Positions 1 to 13,739 of a stretch of DNA of 64,000 bases are shown in pieces; the stretch's first letter is position 1; each line of letters starts with the position of its first letter. The position numbers and the translations under genes were made by a program. This DNA is from Dryas octopetala. Its lineage: Eukaryota; Streptophyta; Magnoliopsida; Rosales; Rosaceae. The notes below the pieces were generated by a model. The model had not been told where the DNA came from. It did no database searches and saw nothing but the letters and a program-made list of their open reading frames with translations. Location: the NCBI GenBank assembly GCA_963921425.1, contig OY992833.1:6545228-6609227 (forward strand). The letters are read 5' to 3'.

Positions 1-944
1 TTAGTAATCAAGTCATTCAAGCTAATTAAATTGTGTTAGTATTCCACATACGGTTAAGCATGCTTATGTTAGAGTAATACTATGATGGGTGGCCTACTAA
101 GAAGTGCTCTTTCTCAGCCTTAGGCAATATCAACTAACACGTTAGTTGCGATCAATACTTTGATCATCGGTATCATCATTTCTTTTTGGCCTCCTATAAT
201 ACTTGTTTGTATGTGACCTTTTAGGTTCCATTTCAATTTGGCAGTATGAACACAATTAATTAGCAACATCCTAATTAATTGCTCTTTGACTCTACAAACC
301 ATGTTGACACGTAGCTAGAGTTCATGGCCCCCAAACCAAAATAGAATTAGCCTAAAAACCTATTCAATTATGATTTCAATATTGTGAAATCCTTCTCTCA
401 TCCAATGTCCCAATTATATTCTCAAAGTATGATATACATGTCAAACTCCAAATATAACATATGACTCTAATGCTCTGACTAAAGACTTTAGCAAGCTTTC
501 TCTTTTGAGACATAATCTTCTTTACGAAATATGAGAAATTCCTTATTACACACTCACATGTTTTCATATGTGAATCAGTATACCCAATCAAAACGTGTAA
601 CCCGTGCTAAGCATGTGTTGGCTCATGTTGTGCTGTCAAAGTACATTTGGACACATATAAGACATCATGATGTCTCATGTCTAATGGGTCACACCCATGG
701 CTTGATCTAAGCGGTGCAACTACAACAAACAAAATCCTATCATTGTTTGTGAAAAAAAATAAAAAATCACTAGTATATATCATGTCATTGATGTGTATTT
801 TAGGAAAAACAAACACATAATTAAATGGTATTTTAGGGAAAAAAAAATTAATTTTTGCATTTGATTGATCGGACACATAAGGAAACTTGCTTTCTTGGAC
901 ACCAATCAAAGGGTTAAACATACCAATAAAACTACAATGGGACC
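1..944. other. AT-rich stretch without a recognisable gene
   Basis: Only short ORFs of up to about 100 codons occur, on both strands, with no recognisable domain and no splice pattern. No terminal repeats or coding remnants could be recognised. It is probably decayed intergenic or old transposon sequence, but nothing specific can be supported. Confidence 0.5.
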
Positions 945-1757
945 TAGGGCTGCTCTTTGGTTTGGTTTTTACCGAACCGATCGACCAAAATTTTTTGATT
1001 TGGTAAATCGATTTTCACAATTCGAAAATAAAAATTCGAAAAAAGTTGGTTTGGTTTTGGTAAAAACCAAAAAAAGTTGGTAAACCAATCGATTCTTGAA
1101 AATTATTATCGAAAGAAACTGAATCGGTTATTACCGAAAAAATCGAAATATATACAGAAAATTGAAACAATTACCGAAATTTAGTTATATATACTTATAT
1201 AATACTATTATGTTAGTGATACAATAAATATTAAACTATTAATATTATAAACAACTATAAAAAAATATAATTGTATAATGTTATCATATTAATATTATCA
1301 AAAGTGTGAGTTAAGATATATAGAGTCATTCTCTAATAAAGTAAATGTTATTATTTTTAATAAAATAAGAACTCATCTTTAAGTAAGTAATGCATATATA
1401 TATATCTACTCATATACTAAATTAATAGAATATGTACTAATATATATTATTAAACTACTTATACTAATATTAATATTATTGCAATTAATATTAGTACTAT
1501 ACTAAACTACCAATACTACTTGTGCAAATTTATATCCATCGAACATTATGTCATGCATCATTGATTAAATTTCAAATTATATTGGTGTACAATAATTAGT
1601 ATTACTATAATAAACCGAAAGTATTCAATACCAAAATTACCGAAATCGAACTAAAACCAAAGTTTACAAAAAATTACCGAATTGAGAAATACCGAAATTT
1701 TTGGTTTTGTTTTGGTAAGCCCCAATACCGAATTGAACCGACTGATAGACAACCCTA
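945..1757. mobile_element. Degenerate non-autonomous hAT-like element
   Basis: The left end begins TAGGGCTG and the right end finishes CAACCCTA, which is an inverted-repeat pair of the TAGGG type common in plant hAT elements. Both ends then continue into runs built from TTTGGTTTGG and TACCGAA motifs, inverted relative to each other. The 8 bases outside each end (ATGGGACC and GTTAGACC) agree at 5 of 8 positions, as expected of a decayed 8-bp target duplication. The interior is very AT-rich and has no transposase. Family assignment is inferred from the termini only. Confidence 0.5.
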
Positions 1758-1802
1758 GTTAGACCTAAGAAAATATCTATTAAGGGGTTTCACTAATTTA
1801 TT

Positions 1803-2370
1803 GTGGGGGAATAAAAATTTACCCAATAAAATTAGGTCACGTAATATAGATAGAATATTTGGATAACCCACACTATTAAGCCCATGAGGGAATGAGAGTG
1901 ATTATGGGCTCATGATTGAGGAGTAGGAGGCCCATTCTACTAGCCAATAACCAACCCGAAACCAAAAATCCCAATAGCACCTAATGAAGCCCGAAACTAT
2001 ACCTACAATATTAAACCATATTATCCATTTCTATGTATGTGCCAATAAAAAGGGACCATGAGCATGAAAATAGGGATTATGCCGAAAGTGGGGGAAGTGG
2101 AACTTGGAGCCTAAGTACTGAATGTCTATTTAAAGGCCAAATAATCTACATATCTAAGGGAGAAAAAAAAAATGCGTTCTTTGAATACGCAAACTTCTTG
2201 AGCACATACTAACTTAAGCATCAGAGTATTTTTTGCAGGTTCACCCCCTTCGCCTTTACCTGGCCATTGGAGATGGTGTCTAGCTTCTCAAGACCAACTA
2301 AAGAAAATCACTTGTTGGAGGTATTTTTACTTGAGATTTTATGCTCCAACAGTTGACACCGTCTGTAGGA
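1803..2370 (+). repeat. Truncated LTR with adjoining primer binding site
   Basis: The segment ends in CA at 2351 and is followed at 2354-2370 by TGACACCGTCTGTAGGA. This closely matches the primer binding site usual in plant Ty3/gypsy elements (TGGCGCCGTCTGTGGGA), with decay. The 150 bases before it have the style of a gypsy LTR 3' end. The 5' boundary at about 1803 (TGTGGGGG) is a guess. No gag or pol follows, so this is the remnant of an element whose body is lost. Confidence 0.5.
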
Positions 2371-5131
2371 AACTTGACGAAAAGCCATTCAAGAAGCAAT
2401 GGGCATCGTCTTCAACAGGGGCATGAACTTAAACCCCAATAGAGAAGATTCTCAATTTCTTCTTTGATCATTCGATAGATTGTACAATATCTATTTATCT
2501 TTTAATGCGTAATGCAACATTTTAGGGGCTTTCCAAATTTATAATTCCTTGGTATTCTGTTTAGGCACTTTAGTGGCACAAAAATAGGAAAGCTCTACCA
2601 GTAGAACAATCAGAACACTCAAAGGAATTAAAAGCTTCCCTCACACTACAAGAAGCAGAGATGTGCAGCGTGTAAGACACATGGGCCAGTGCTGAAGCAC
2701 TCGAGCTCCATCGCTCTGTGCCACCACTGACCCGAAAACTAGGCTCGGACGAACCCCGCAACCTTTAGCTCTTGGTTTTGAATGGCGACACGACCTGAGC
2801 ACACGCTAGACAATGGAAGGTCGCAACACCCCTAACCTGCGAGTAGCTCGAAAATAGCACGAGTTCGATTAATCACGAAATGCTCAAAACTTACAAAATG
2901 CAATTTTTGTATGAAATTATCATTCACATATGAAACCCGCATGTCTGTGCTAGACCAAATACTATCACTCTTATTGAAGAGTCGTTTTTGCTATTACACA
3001 TCTTGCTAGCTAAGATCGTCTTTGGGTTTGTTCTGATTGTATGGAATTGCATATGTGAGTCAATGTCTCAATTGTGATGCTGTTCTGCATATTGAGGTGT
3101 GTCCTTGCTACTTTATTGTGATATCAAAATACTTTCGAAGCACAAACTGAATGTTCACTGCTCAGCAAGGTTGTATTGATTGAACTTCGCTTGGAACATA
3201 CATTCGTAGTATTGATTCATGGCTTTAATTATTCTGATTATTTTGAAATGGGATTAAAGCATCTTGCAGCCATGCTATCTACCATGAAATTAAATCATGT
3301 TGATTATTTTGAAATGAAATTATTTTGATTGTCCATTTAGCTTTACAAAATCATAGTTGAATTGCAGCAAGATTGAGCTCACTATCAATTCATATGCCTG
3401 ACATATTATTCCTAAGAAAGGTTTGCGTTTTATTCTCATTAGAAGTTTGCGTTCTGTTCTAGTGTCAAACCTCTAAGCCTAGAAAGTGTCATATATTCTG
3501 ACTTCCCAATATATGAAACTACATCTTTTATATAACATAGAGGTTTAATGTTATTGTTTGAGTTGGGTGATGCTAAGCTAAGAAAGAACCTCCTCTTGCA
3601 CGAACAGAACAGCACGCAAAAGACTTAGTTATTTTTTTGGTTCAACTTATTCTAAAGGACATCTTGAGTCCTCTCCAAAAATAATTGACTCTTAGAACTA
3701 CATCTTTCATGTTTATTATTTTGCAAGATCTTTTGCAGGGAACTATTTGTGACATTCTGATATTTGCATTGTGGTTGAGATCAACCAAACGGATAAGATC
3801 TCAAGCTCCATGGCTTGCAATTAACTTCATGCAGCCCTCCATGTTTGACAATTTCCCTCCATCAAAATTTATTGAGTTTGTCTGATTACCTAATTGAAGT
3901 TGCAGTACTCATTAGTTTGGCAACGTATATATATCAGTTTACATCATCAAGCTATTTTGCTCTAAGAATATGTTTGTGCCATAAATGTGAACAAAATGAA
4001 GCTAAGAGCTGATATAATTGTAGTGATACTCACATTTTCCCTTGCCTCTCTGGTCACATAAACATTTGAATGCTTATTGATAATGGATCTGGTGTTTACT
4101 AACGAGTGTACTTATCGCTTGTGGATCACATTGTGACAGAGACATGCATGGGCACGCATCAGGAAAGGGAGAGAGCCATGAATCTGATTGATTGATTCTT
4201 AGTGAAAGAGCCTGGCAAGAATTTACATATAAGAGTGAATCAGGAAAGTTATTAATTTTCTTACTACTCAGAATATTAATTAATTGTGTAACCACACCTG
4301 ATATATATATATATATATATATATATGCATGATTTTTTTTTTTGCAGCTACATGTAAATTCAATTTATGATTTTTTTTGAAAAATTGAAGAGATGAAATT
4401 ATATGCATTTATGATTGGAAGGTGTTTTAGTTATTTTATCACCTTCTTGTGCTTGCATAAGAAAAAAAAGGGTGTCAATTTTTAGAAAGATATAATAGAA
4501 ATTTAGAAACTAGTATTAATAGAAAGATCTAATAGGATCTTTTTTCCCTATTTATTCTTTACCCTTTTAATTTTCTTTAGTCTTTTCCTTCTCTATTCCA
4601 CTTTATTCATTACTTGTCCAGTTTATAATTTTATTTGCAAACTAATAAGCAATGTCAGTTAGAAACTTAAATATACAATCCTAGTATCGAGGTTCATTAA
4701 AAATACTTATAAATTCAATCATGGTTGGCCCAAAACAACAAAGCTGACAATACCTTTTGCAGTTTTTATGACTCACCTTGAAGATTTCTACTGCTAATCA
4801 CCCAATATGGAACACTGAATTTCTTGACACAATTGCAGCGTTTGGTATTCTATTAAAAAATTGTTTTCAAAATTTTTTATTCCTTATTTCCTCCAACATA
4901 GATAAAATAAACAGTTTCAGGAAGGCTAAATACCAATGGATTAGTCCAGTTATCACCATACTTTTATTAAAATTTGCTGTCTTTTTCAATTATGATTTTA
5001 TTCCTTTGACTTTTTTTCTTGTCAGAAGTTTTATCAAAAATCTATTTGTTCATTTTCTAGATTATTGGAACTATTTATGTGAGATTTGGGGGCTGCGTAA
5101 GGGTCTGCTTTTTTATTGTTTCAATCTTAGT
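2371..5131. other. Gene-poor intergenic region with a (TA)n tract
   Basis: No coding region could be recognised. The longest open frame (about 4778-5167, plus strand) is Phe/Leu/Ile-rich translation of AT-rich DNA without any domain, and it runs into the LTR of the next element. A dinucleotide (TA)n tract lies at about 4302-4325. The first ~100 bases may be internal sequence of the upstream truncated retroelement. Confidence 0.5.
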
Positions 5132-5136
5132 CATAT

Positions 5137-6348
5137 TGTTGATACCCTTTTAAAAATCCCACGTTGAATTTAAAAAGTGTCAGTTACAGCCCGACACGAG
5201 GCTTCCCAAGTCAATGAAGAGTCAAACACCTCAGTTCTTTTCGGCCCAATTTATACTTCCGGCCGAAAATATGAGGTTCACCGATAGAAGGAAAGGTCCT
5301 AAGACTGATTTGTCCAGATAATATTAGCACATTAGCGGATAAAGATGGGTCATTCAAGATTAGGTTGAATCATCTACCTACTCACCAAGGGCATACGTCA
5401 ACAACAAGATATTTTGTGACATCATTGATCATAATCCTACACGTATATGTATAAAAGCAAACTCTATCGTGATTCAAGGCTATAAAAAAGAATCACGGCT
5501 ACAGTGTTCAAGGCTTTCGCCTCCACCAAAATCCAAGTCTCTCTATTTCATCTTTATGCTTTCTTTTGTACTGTTCATCGTCAGAATTGCACTTTAATTT
5601 ATTTTTCTAAGCTGAAAATTGTAATCGTCAAGTACTTTTTGTACTATGGTACTATTCAGCTTTCTTTATTACGTTTTCTTGTACTTTTCATGGTCAATTT
5701 GACTTATGAAATACTATGTAATGCTTTTCTGCTTCCTTGACTTTTGATTTTCCTATTTGAATACTTTGCCTGTCTTGATTTATAGCCCCAAATCTTAACA
5801 TTCTTGTCAATAAGCATTTGTTCCCTTTCAATGCATTTATTTTATTTATTTAGAGTTTATAACCTAATCTCATTTAGCCATATTCTCGTTCATTTCAGAT
5901 CTAAATAAAATTTAAGTGAGTTTTCAACATTAATAATCTATGAGTCTTTCATTTCCAGCGATTTCTCGTCTTTAAGGTGGTAGATCTGGGTTTTCATTTC
6001 CAAATCTAATGTTCTATCTTTGTCTTTAATTTATATTTCGCAACAAATAAAAGCTTTTAATTTCAATATTCAACCCACACTCGTAGTGAAGTCCTAGATT
6101 GTCCTAGGCATAAAAAGAACTCGAATAAAGTTTTATCGTTCCTTTTTTATTGCACAATCGTTTGATTAGAAGTCAAATTTACATTTTTGTCTAGATGTTT
6201 TAATTTTCAAATTTCTTTTCGGCTACGCCAAGCTGAAAAGTGGCACGCCCTCATATTAAGGTCGGAAGCCTCGCTTTTTTCTCTCAACAAGGTGTTTTGG
6301 CTCCAATCACAGCCCTCCACATGGCCATGGTATTTTTGTGCTAAAACA
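5137..6348 (+). repeat. 5' LTR of the Tat-type gypsy element
   Basis: It starts TGTTGATACC and ends ...CTAAAACA, the canonical TG...CA. It is 1212 bp and aligns along its length with 17219-18445. A TATA-like motif (GGCTATAAAA) near 5478-5487 is a plausible promoter for the element's RNA. The target duplication CATAT immediately precedes it. Confidence 0.93.
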
Positions 6349-6351
6349 GAT

Positions 6352-6368
6352 TGGCACGCCCAGTGGGA
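6352..6368 (+). other. Primer binding site
   Basis: TGGCACGCCCAGTGGGA begins 3 bases after the 5' LTR. TGG at the start is complementary to the CCA end of a tRNA, as required for priming minus-strand synthesis. I do not assign the tRNA species. Confidence 0.75.
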
Positions 6369-6395
6369 TATACTAATCTGTTATATATTATGATT

Positions 6396-8781
6396 GTCTA
6401 TGGTCGAGACACGTCACGCGTTTATAAGACGTGTTCTACGAGAAATTTCAAATAGAAGATTAACTATTGATCATACTCAGCAGATGATAGATCAGCCGAA
6501 TGAGAGATTGGAATTGGAAGAATAGGTGGTGGTTGAGGAGTTTCGAGAGGAGGAACCAATTCTGGCCAGCCAGCGGGCCCGAGAAAATGACAACAAATGC
6601 CTTCAACATCAGATGATGGCCGTGATCGAGGAAAGCAACCAGACTCTTCTCGGCCTAACCTAGGCTCTCAATGCGATAACAACGCAACAACAGGTTAGGT
6701 CGGTCATGGCATATCCACCCATGTTGATGAGCTACAATCCATACTACTTTCCAATCTGGACTCCAGAGGGAACACCACTGTTACTACAGTAGCCTGCGGC
6801 CATGCAGAATCTCTCGGCCCAGCAAGTTCAGCCAGCTTTATAGTGGAGGGACGTACCGGTGTATATTCCACCACATGCTAGGGGTCCGGTCAATAATGAG
6901 AATGACTCGATTCTTGGCCCATGAATGTAAGCTAAAGGCCAGTTTCTTTAGGCCGAACCAATAAACCCTCAACCAGGAACGCCTTTAGCTCATCAGGCTC
7001 AACCAAATGGCTTTTAGCTAGCCTCGCATCCGTTGGCTGCTTAAGTCCTTATTGCCATGGAGCCACCACAGTCGCAAGGAATTATCCCCCAAAATCATCT
7101 GGTGTTGGGCTATAATGAAATGGCTCAACCGAACCCTCCCCAATTCCTTAGGTCACCTGCAATGGCTCGAAAGAATGACTCGCTAGTTTGAGGCCCATAG
7201 CAACAACCCCAGCCCGTGGTCAATTTGAGAATGGATGACCAGTAGAGAGATCAGGCGCAGAGGGAACAAGCCTTGGTCTGCAATGAGATTGAAATTTTAA
7301 TGCAAGGGATGATAAACAATGTTGGCCGAAGACCTAGACCATCATACACCCAACCCTTTGTCCCAGAAGTTGCGCTTTATGACTTCACTAGGAACTTTTG
7401 GCTCCCTGACTTTTCCCTGTTTTCTGAAGATGATGACACCAGTTCTCTCGAGCATATAGCTCAATTCACCACTCAATGTGGAGAGTATGGAGGAGATGAA
7501 ATTCTGAAAATGAAAATCTTTGGAAGCTCGTTGACTGGGAGTGCTTTCAGTTGGTTTAGCTCTCTCTGGCCAGGAGTTATCCGCCGATGGAGTGAGCTGG
7601 AAGAATTGTTCCATGAATTCTTCTACAGACCAGTGAGGGAGGTTAGTCTGACTGAACTGGCTAAGATGAAGCAAATGGGGGCAGCCGTAGGACACATCCG
7701 TGAATTTCAACACACTCTGAATAAATGCCACGTCCTAATTCTAGAGAAAGACTTCGTCGATATGGCTTTGGCCAGTCTTGATTTTAAGTACAATAAGAGC
7801 TAAAGGACAGTACTGCAGGGGACAAATTGTTTATTTGGCCCAGCCGGCCGAAACCTTTGTTGAGGAAGCTCGTTGACTGGGAGTGCTTTCAGTTGGTTTA
7901 GCTCTCTCTGGCCAGGAGTTATCCGCCGATGGAGTGAGCTGGAAGAATTGTTCCATGAATTCTTCTACAGACCAGTGAGGGAGGTTAGTCTGACTGAACT
8001 GGCTAAGATGAAGCAAATGGGGGCAGCCGTAGGACACATCCGTGAATTTCAACACACTCTGAATAAATGCCACGTCCTAATTCTAGAGAAAGACTTCGTC
8101 GATATGGCTTTGGCCAGTCTTGATTTTAAGTACAATAAGAGCTAAAGGACAGTACTGCAGGGGACAAATTGTTTATTTGGCCCAGCCGGCCGAAACCTTT
8201 GTTGAGGATGCTAGGGCCAAAGTCGCTGCTATCCAAATCAAGGTGGACAAACCCTTCACCTGTTACGCGTTATCCAGGCCACTTAGACCCGGTCAAAGAG
8301 AAACAGTCATGGTCATTGGTCCAGACAAAATGATGTCTCCAGTAAAGGTAACAAAGGCATATTCGTTTGATATATCTAAAGCTAACCTAATTTCGATTGC
8401 TTGTACAAGGCCGGAAAGATTTGGTTGAGCGCTAGGTAGAATGTTTAGACCATGCAAGAGATTGGAGACCGAATGTATTGCAAGTTCCATGAACGATGGG
8501 GAACTTATATGACCAATCAATGCATTTCATTCCGAGACTTTATTCAAAAGATGGTCGAAAAGAAGGAACTGCAATTTCCAGCTAAAGAAAAAGGGCCAAT
8601 GCCAGTCGAAAAGGCACATTTCGGCGCAAGTGCTCCCATGGCTGCCCTAGAGTTCCTTGAAAACCGACCAAAGCCAAATGAGAGAGGAAAGGCAAATGAA
8701 TACGCCCAGACTACCCATTTGGGACCAGTGATTCTCTGTAGCCGTTGCAGGTGCGAAGTCAAGCTTGAAGAGCTGGTCTAG
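6396..8781 (+). pseudogene. Retrotransposon gag, degenerate
   Basis: The recognisable core is at 7273-7803. It encodes a retrotransposon gag domain, including the typical stretch KMKIFGSSLTGSAFSWFSSL followed by a helix-rich part (WSELEELFHEFFYR). Upstream sequence from the first ATG after the PBS is Gln/Pro-rich and interrupted by stops. Downstream, frames at 8120-8428 and 8452-8781 continue the gag C-terminus with stops between them. A 342-bp internal tandem duplication repeats part of the gag domain together with its stop codon. In an intact element the product would form the virus-like particle. Confidence 0.85.
7522..8205 (+). repeat. 342-bp direct tandem duplication within gag
   Basis: 7522-7863 and 7864-8205 are adjacent copies of the same 342 bp and look essentially identical by eye. 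Both copies contain the same TAA stop (7801-7803 and 8143-8145). The sequence at the left edge, at the junction and after the second copy shares GGA, a short homology that could have mediated slippage. As 342 is a multiple of 3 the duplication is in frame. The near-identity suggests that it is much younger than the LTR divergence. Confidence 0.95.
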
Positions 8782-9299
8782 GGGAAACCATTTGAAATGA
8801 TTGAGCCCGCAAAGGAAGATAGTAAGGGCGAGCAGGAGAAGAATGCAGAAATTTTTCAGCCAAAGAAAAGGCCGAAAAGGCGGAACAAAAGAAATAAGAA
8901 AATGAGTTCTTGGTACCTGAAAAGAGGAATAGAGAAGAGCCCACAATGGGTACCAAGGAACAAAGATAGCTACATGACTCTTGCCGGAATGAAGGAAGAA
9001 AGATTGCAGGGATAGCTACAGGGTCATGAGAAAAGGAGTGTCCCGGTCGTTTCAATATCGAGAATCGGAGAGATTCTAGACAAAGGACTAGTCGTTAAAG
9101 AAAAGGCTGATGCAGAGGTTAGGGAGGTAAAAGTACACCCGGAGAGGAGAATGACGACCATGATTTCAGCCGGAGAAACCTCCATTGAAGGAGGATTGCC
9201 AAAGTATCTCTTAACTAAGGATGGACCACGATTAATCGAATGTAAGGAGTTAGAGCCCAAAACTCAGCCACCAAAGAAAGCCTCGAACATCCAGTTCGG

Positions 9300-12200
9300 C
9301 TAGTTCACCGAAGTTGAATGTGGGATGGTATTCACTCTGCCTCAAGAATTCGCAGCACCTCCAAACCAGCCAAGTTATTTGGATGAAGATGAATGGGATG
9401 AGGAGTCTCCGGCCATGCATACAAGTTGTAGATTATCTGAACATAAATGAGGTGGTGGTCAAAAGGTTGGGGACTGTAGCAATAACTCGGTTGGGAAAAG
9501 AGGCGATTGAGAAACCTCCGACCCATGTTGCTGATCATCTTCGGCCATTGTACATTACGGCCCATCTTAACGGTGTCTCCGTCAACTGAGTTTTCATTGA
9601 CACTGGTGCAACGATCAACATCCTACCTCTAAAAGTCATGGAGAAGCTTGGAAATGAACATAACTGATTATATGGGTCATCCCCATAAGGCAGATGGATG
9701 CCTTCTAGTCGATATTAAGGTCGAAGGGAAGACCCAGAGGACTTCATTTTATGTCACATATACCAAGTCTCCATACAATGCTCTTTTAGACCGAGACTGG
9801 ATTCATTCTAACCTATGCTTCCTGTCCACATTGCTGTAAAAACTGGTCATGTGGAATGTGGACAAGGTTGAAGTCATTAAAGCCGATCCCAGGCCTTTTC
9901 AAGCTTTTGTAAACTTTGCCCAAGCCAGAGCCTACGACTCGAACGTTTGAGTAACTCGTTTCAAAGGATGTGATAAGAATGGTTGGCCAGCCAGAGTAGT
10001 GAATACCAAGGCCGAAGATTATTCTTCGGCCTACGAAGAGCTCTTTAAAGAACCTTTCGATGATTGACACAACCGAAAAAGAGATGACCGGGAGAGTCCT
10101 GTGTTCAATTCAGGTTTAGCAGTCAGAAGGAATCAAAGGAAAATAAGTTATCGGAGCAAAGTTCTTGATCGAAAGTGAGCAAAAAATAGTCAATCTTGAA
10201 GATCTCGAATGTGCATCAACATAACTAGATGATGGTAAAGCCGATGTCCAAGATCTGCTAGAACAAATAAACTTGGGAACATATGAGGATCCTTGGTCGA
10301 TATTCATCAGTGGACTTATGATAGACGAAGAGAAGAATAAGATGGTGGCTTTTATCAAGACCTATAAAGAATGTTTCGCTTGACACTATCATTAGATGCC
10401 AGGCCTAAATAGGGCCCTTGTAGAGCACAAGTTGCCAATGAAAGAAGGCTTTAAGCCAGTTATACAACCCTTTCGGCGATTTTCCGCCCAAGTAGAGGGA
10501 AAGATAACAGAAGAAATCAAAAGGTTCTTAGAAGCTAAATTTATCTATCATGTGCAATATGCTGAATGGATCTCAAATATAGTCCTAGTCGTAAAAAAGA
10601 ATGGCAAGCTTAGGGTGTGCATAGATTTTAGAAATTTAAATCTTGCCACCCTGTAAGATGAATACCCAATGTCAATGGAAAATTTTCTAATTGATGGGGC
10701 GGCCAAACATGAGTTACTATCTTTTATGGACGAGTATGCTGGATACAACCATATCACCATTGCCGAAAAGGATGCAATTAAAACCACATTTCGATGCGCT
10801 GGGGCCAGAAATCTGTACAAATGGATTGTCATGCCATTCAGCCTTAAAAATGCTGGTGCAACTTATCAAAGGGCTATGAATGCCATTTTTCATGAACTCA
10901 TCGGCAAAACTCTTGAGGTTTATATTGACGATGTAGTTGTTAAAAGTACTCGTCAAGAGGATTATTTCACCTAACTTGAGGAGGCTTTAATTCCTATGAA
11001 AAAGCAAAATTTGAAAATGAATCCTAAAAAATGTGCTTTCGGCGTATCTGTTGGGAATTTTCTAGGATTTTTGGTCCATCAAAGGGGGATTGAGATCGAT
11101 AAGAACAAGGCCAAGGCTGTTATCAATGCCCCATCGCCGAAGACATAGAAGGAGTTGCAGACTTTTTTAGGCAAGATTAACTATGTCCGGCGGTTTATAT
11201 CAAACTTGGCCGGAAAGATCCAACCGTTTCACCTCTACTTCGACTCAAAGATCAGGAGAAGTTTGTCTGGGAAACTCAGCATCAAGAAGCTTTTGATCGG
11301 CTCAAAGCTTATCTGTCCCAGCCACAGGTAGTAATGTCGCCGAGAAGAGGGGTTCCTTTAAAATTCTACTTATTGGTCGCAGAGAAGTCAATCAAATGTC
11401 TTTTGGCCTAGGATAATGAGGCCGGGAAAGAGCAGGTTGTACAATATGTTAGCTGAGTTCTGATTGAAGTCGAGACCAGGTACACGGCAATCGAGAAACT
11501 CTGTCTAACCCTGTTCTTTTCAGCTACTAAACTTAGACATTATCTCTTACCGAGTGTGGTCCACATTATTGCAAAGACGAACTTGATCAAATATATGCTA
11601 TCTTGGTCAATGCTCCACGGCCAGATAGGGAAATGAATTTTGGCTTTAAGCGAATTTACTTTCCATTATGTGCCTCAAAAAGCAGTTAAAGGACAAGCTT
11701 TAGATGACTCTGTGGCCGAACATCTATCCCTCGAAATTGATGAGCCCGGAGAAGTGTTAATCGGTTATGCTAAATCAAAAGGGCTCATGGCTGAAAAAGA
11801 GAGGCGAAGGATTTGCTCGCAAATGTGTATGCTTGCATTACGATGGGTCGAAGATAGAGAACATGGCCGAGGCTGGAATAGTTATTGAGTCCCCAGTTGG
11901 GGTACAATATCGGTACTCTTTTCAGCTTGATCGATGTCGGACAAATAATCAAGCAGAACATGAAGCGTTGATTCTCGGTCTAGAGATTGCAAGACGTTTG
12001 GGAGCTGAATGTCTAGACATATATGGAGATTCCCTATTAGTAATTAAATCAAGTGGGAAAAATTTGCAAATGCAGACATGATAAATTGCTTCCCTATTAT
12101 AATCGATCCCTCCAACTTATAGAATAATTTTTCGAAATTGAATTCATCCATTTGTCAAGACAGAAGAATGAGGCCGCCAATGAGCTGACCTAGATAGCTT

Positions 12201-13500
12201 CGACAATAACAATGAGAGAGTGACAAACTACAAAGATAATTGTAGTTGAAAAAAGGAGTGTTTTGGCCTATGATGTGAATTTCCTGATCGCTGAGATTCC
12301 CAATAGAGGGCCGAAAGTATACGCCCTAGATGTGGAGCCGAGAGATTGGCGTTTCCCAATCATCTTATACTTGCAGGATCCAAATGGGACTATATATCAT
12401 GACTGAAAGATCAGAAACTGGGCGAGACATTTCGTTTTGATTGGTGATGAGCTTAGGAGACGAGGAGAAAATGATTTGTACTTAACTTACCCAGGTCAAG
12501 AAGACGCCAATTGAATTCTGGCCGAAGTTCACTCTCGGCTTTGTGGTTCGCATCAAGCTGGGCGGAGAATGCATTGGATGATTAGGCGTTACTGCTATTA
12601 TTGGCTGAAATGCTTAAGAAATGCATAGAATTTTCAAAAGGATGTGTACTTTGTCAAGTGCATGGTTCGGTTTTAACATGTACCAGCCATAGACATGGTC
12701 TGAGGGGTCAAGCCTTGGCCTTTCAGGGGATGAGCTTTAGATGCCATCGACAAAATCACTCCGGCTTCATCTAAGCAACATCACTTCGTTTTGGTCGCTA
12801 TAGATTATTTTACAAAATGGGTTGAGCCTAAGCCAATCAAGAAGCTTTCTTCGGCCGAAGTGATGAAGATCATTAAAGAGCACATCATCCATCGTTTCAG
12901 CTTGCCAGAAATTTGATGTTTGATAGAGCCAAGTACTTTATGGCTTATGAGGTTTGGACGCAAATTGGGGAAGTCTATCACATTTAAATGTATTATTCTA
13001 CCCCTTACTACCCACACTCGAATGGTAAGGCAGAGTCGAGTAACAAGATACTTAAGAGCATCATCAGAAAATTGATTGATGATAACCTGAGGGTTTAGCA
13101 TAAGAAGCTTTCTGAAGCACTTTGGGCCATGAGGACCGTCAAAAGGACGGCCACCGAAACTACCCCATATGCCTTGGTTTACGGTCATGATGCAGTTCTC
13201 CCAGTTGAGCTTAAAGTTAAGTCAGCAAGAATAGCATTTCAGCACGGCCTAGAAACGACCGAGTACAATGAAGCAATGTTCCTTGAGTTAGAACAACTTG
13301 ATGAAGAAAGGATGAAAACATTAGATTAGATCGAAGTGCAAAAGTTGCAAGCCGCAAGAGCCTATGACAAGTCAGTCAATTACAAGGCTTTCGCTGAAGA
13401 GGAATATTGGTCTGGAGGCAAGTTTTGCCTGGCCGGAAGCAATGGAATAAGTTTGGAAAAAGGAAGCCAAATTGGGAATTAAGGTCATTTCGTTATACAT
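9300..13500 (+). pseudogene. Retrotransposon pol (PR-RT-RH-aRH-INT), degenerate
   Basis: Domains in order: aspartic protease with FIDTGAT at about 9592-9612; reverse transcriptase from about 10396 to 11250 with VVKKNGKLRVCIDFRNLN and the active-site YIDDVV at 10921-10938; a decayed RT-linked RNase H (about 11340-11620); a second, archaeal-type RNase H (about 11830-12080) with YDGSK and NNQAEHEAL; integrase with a zinc-binding H-H-C-C region near 12550-12665 (CVLCQVHG) and the catalytic-core start VLVAIDYFTKWVE near 12789-12827. Several in-frame stops (for example after NLATL near 10653, and 10972) and frameshifts split it. No chromodomain is seen, consistent with a non-chromovirus Tat element. 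Confidence 0.9.
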
Positions 13501-13739
13501 AAGATTTTAAATGAAGGGGCTTATCAACTTAAAGATTCAGATTGAGACATTCATCAGCATCCCATCAATGGTCGTTATCTTAAGAAATCCTATGAGTGGT
13601 TACCATATTAAAACATCAAATAAATTTCATATTTCATAGTGCAAAAAAAATTGTTTCCATTTCCAAATAACCTTTTCTCAGCCTGAAAATTACAGCCGAG
13701 AATACAAAAAATAAGCTATAAAAATACATGTGTCACTTA

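Noticed and set aside
4778..5167. 129-codon open frame
   Set aside because: Phe/Leu/Ile-rich translation of AT-rich DNA that crosses the target duplication and 5' LTR border of the gypsy element; no domain.
7342..7731. Minus-strand open frame opposite gag (twin at 7831-8073)
   Set aside because: Antisense shadow of the gag domain, duplicated with it.
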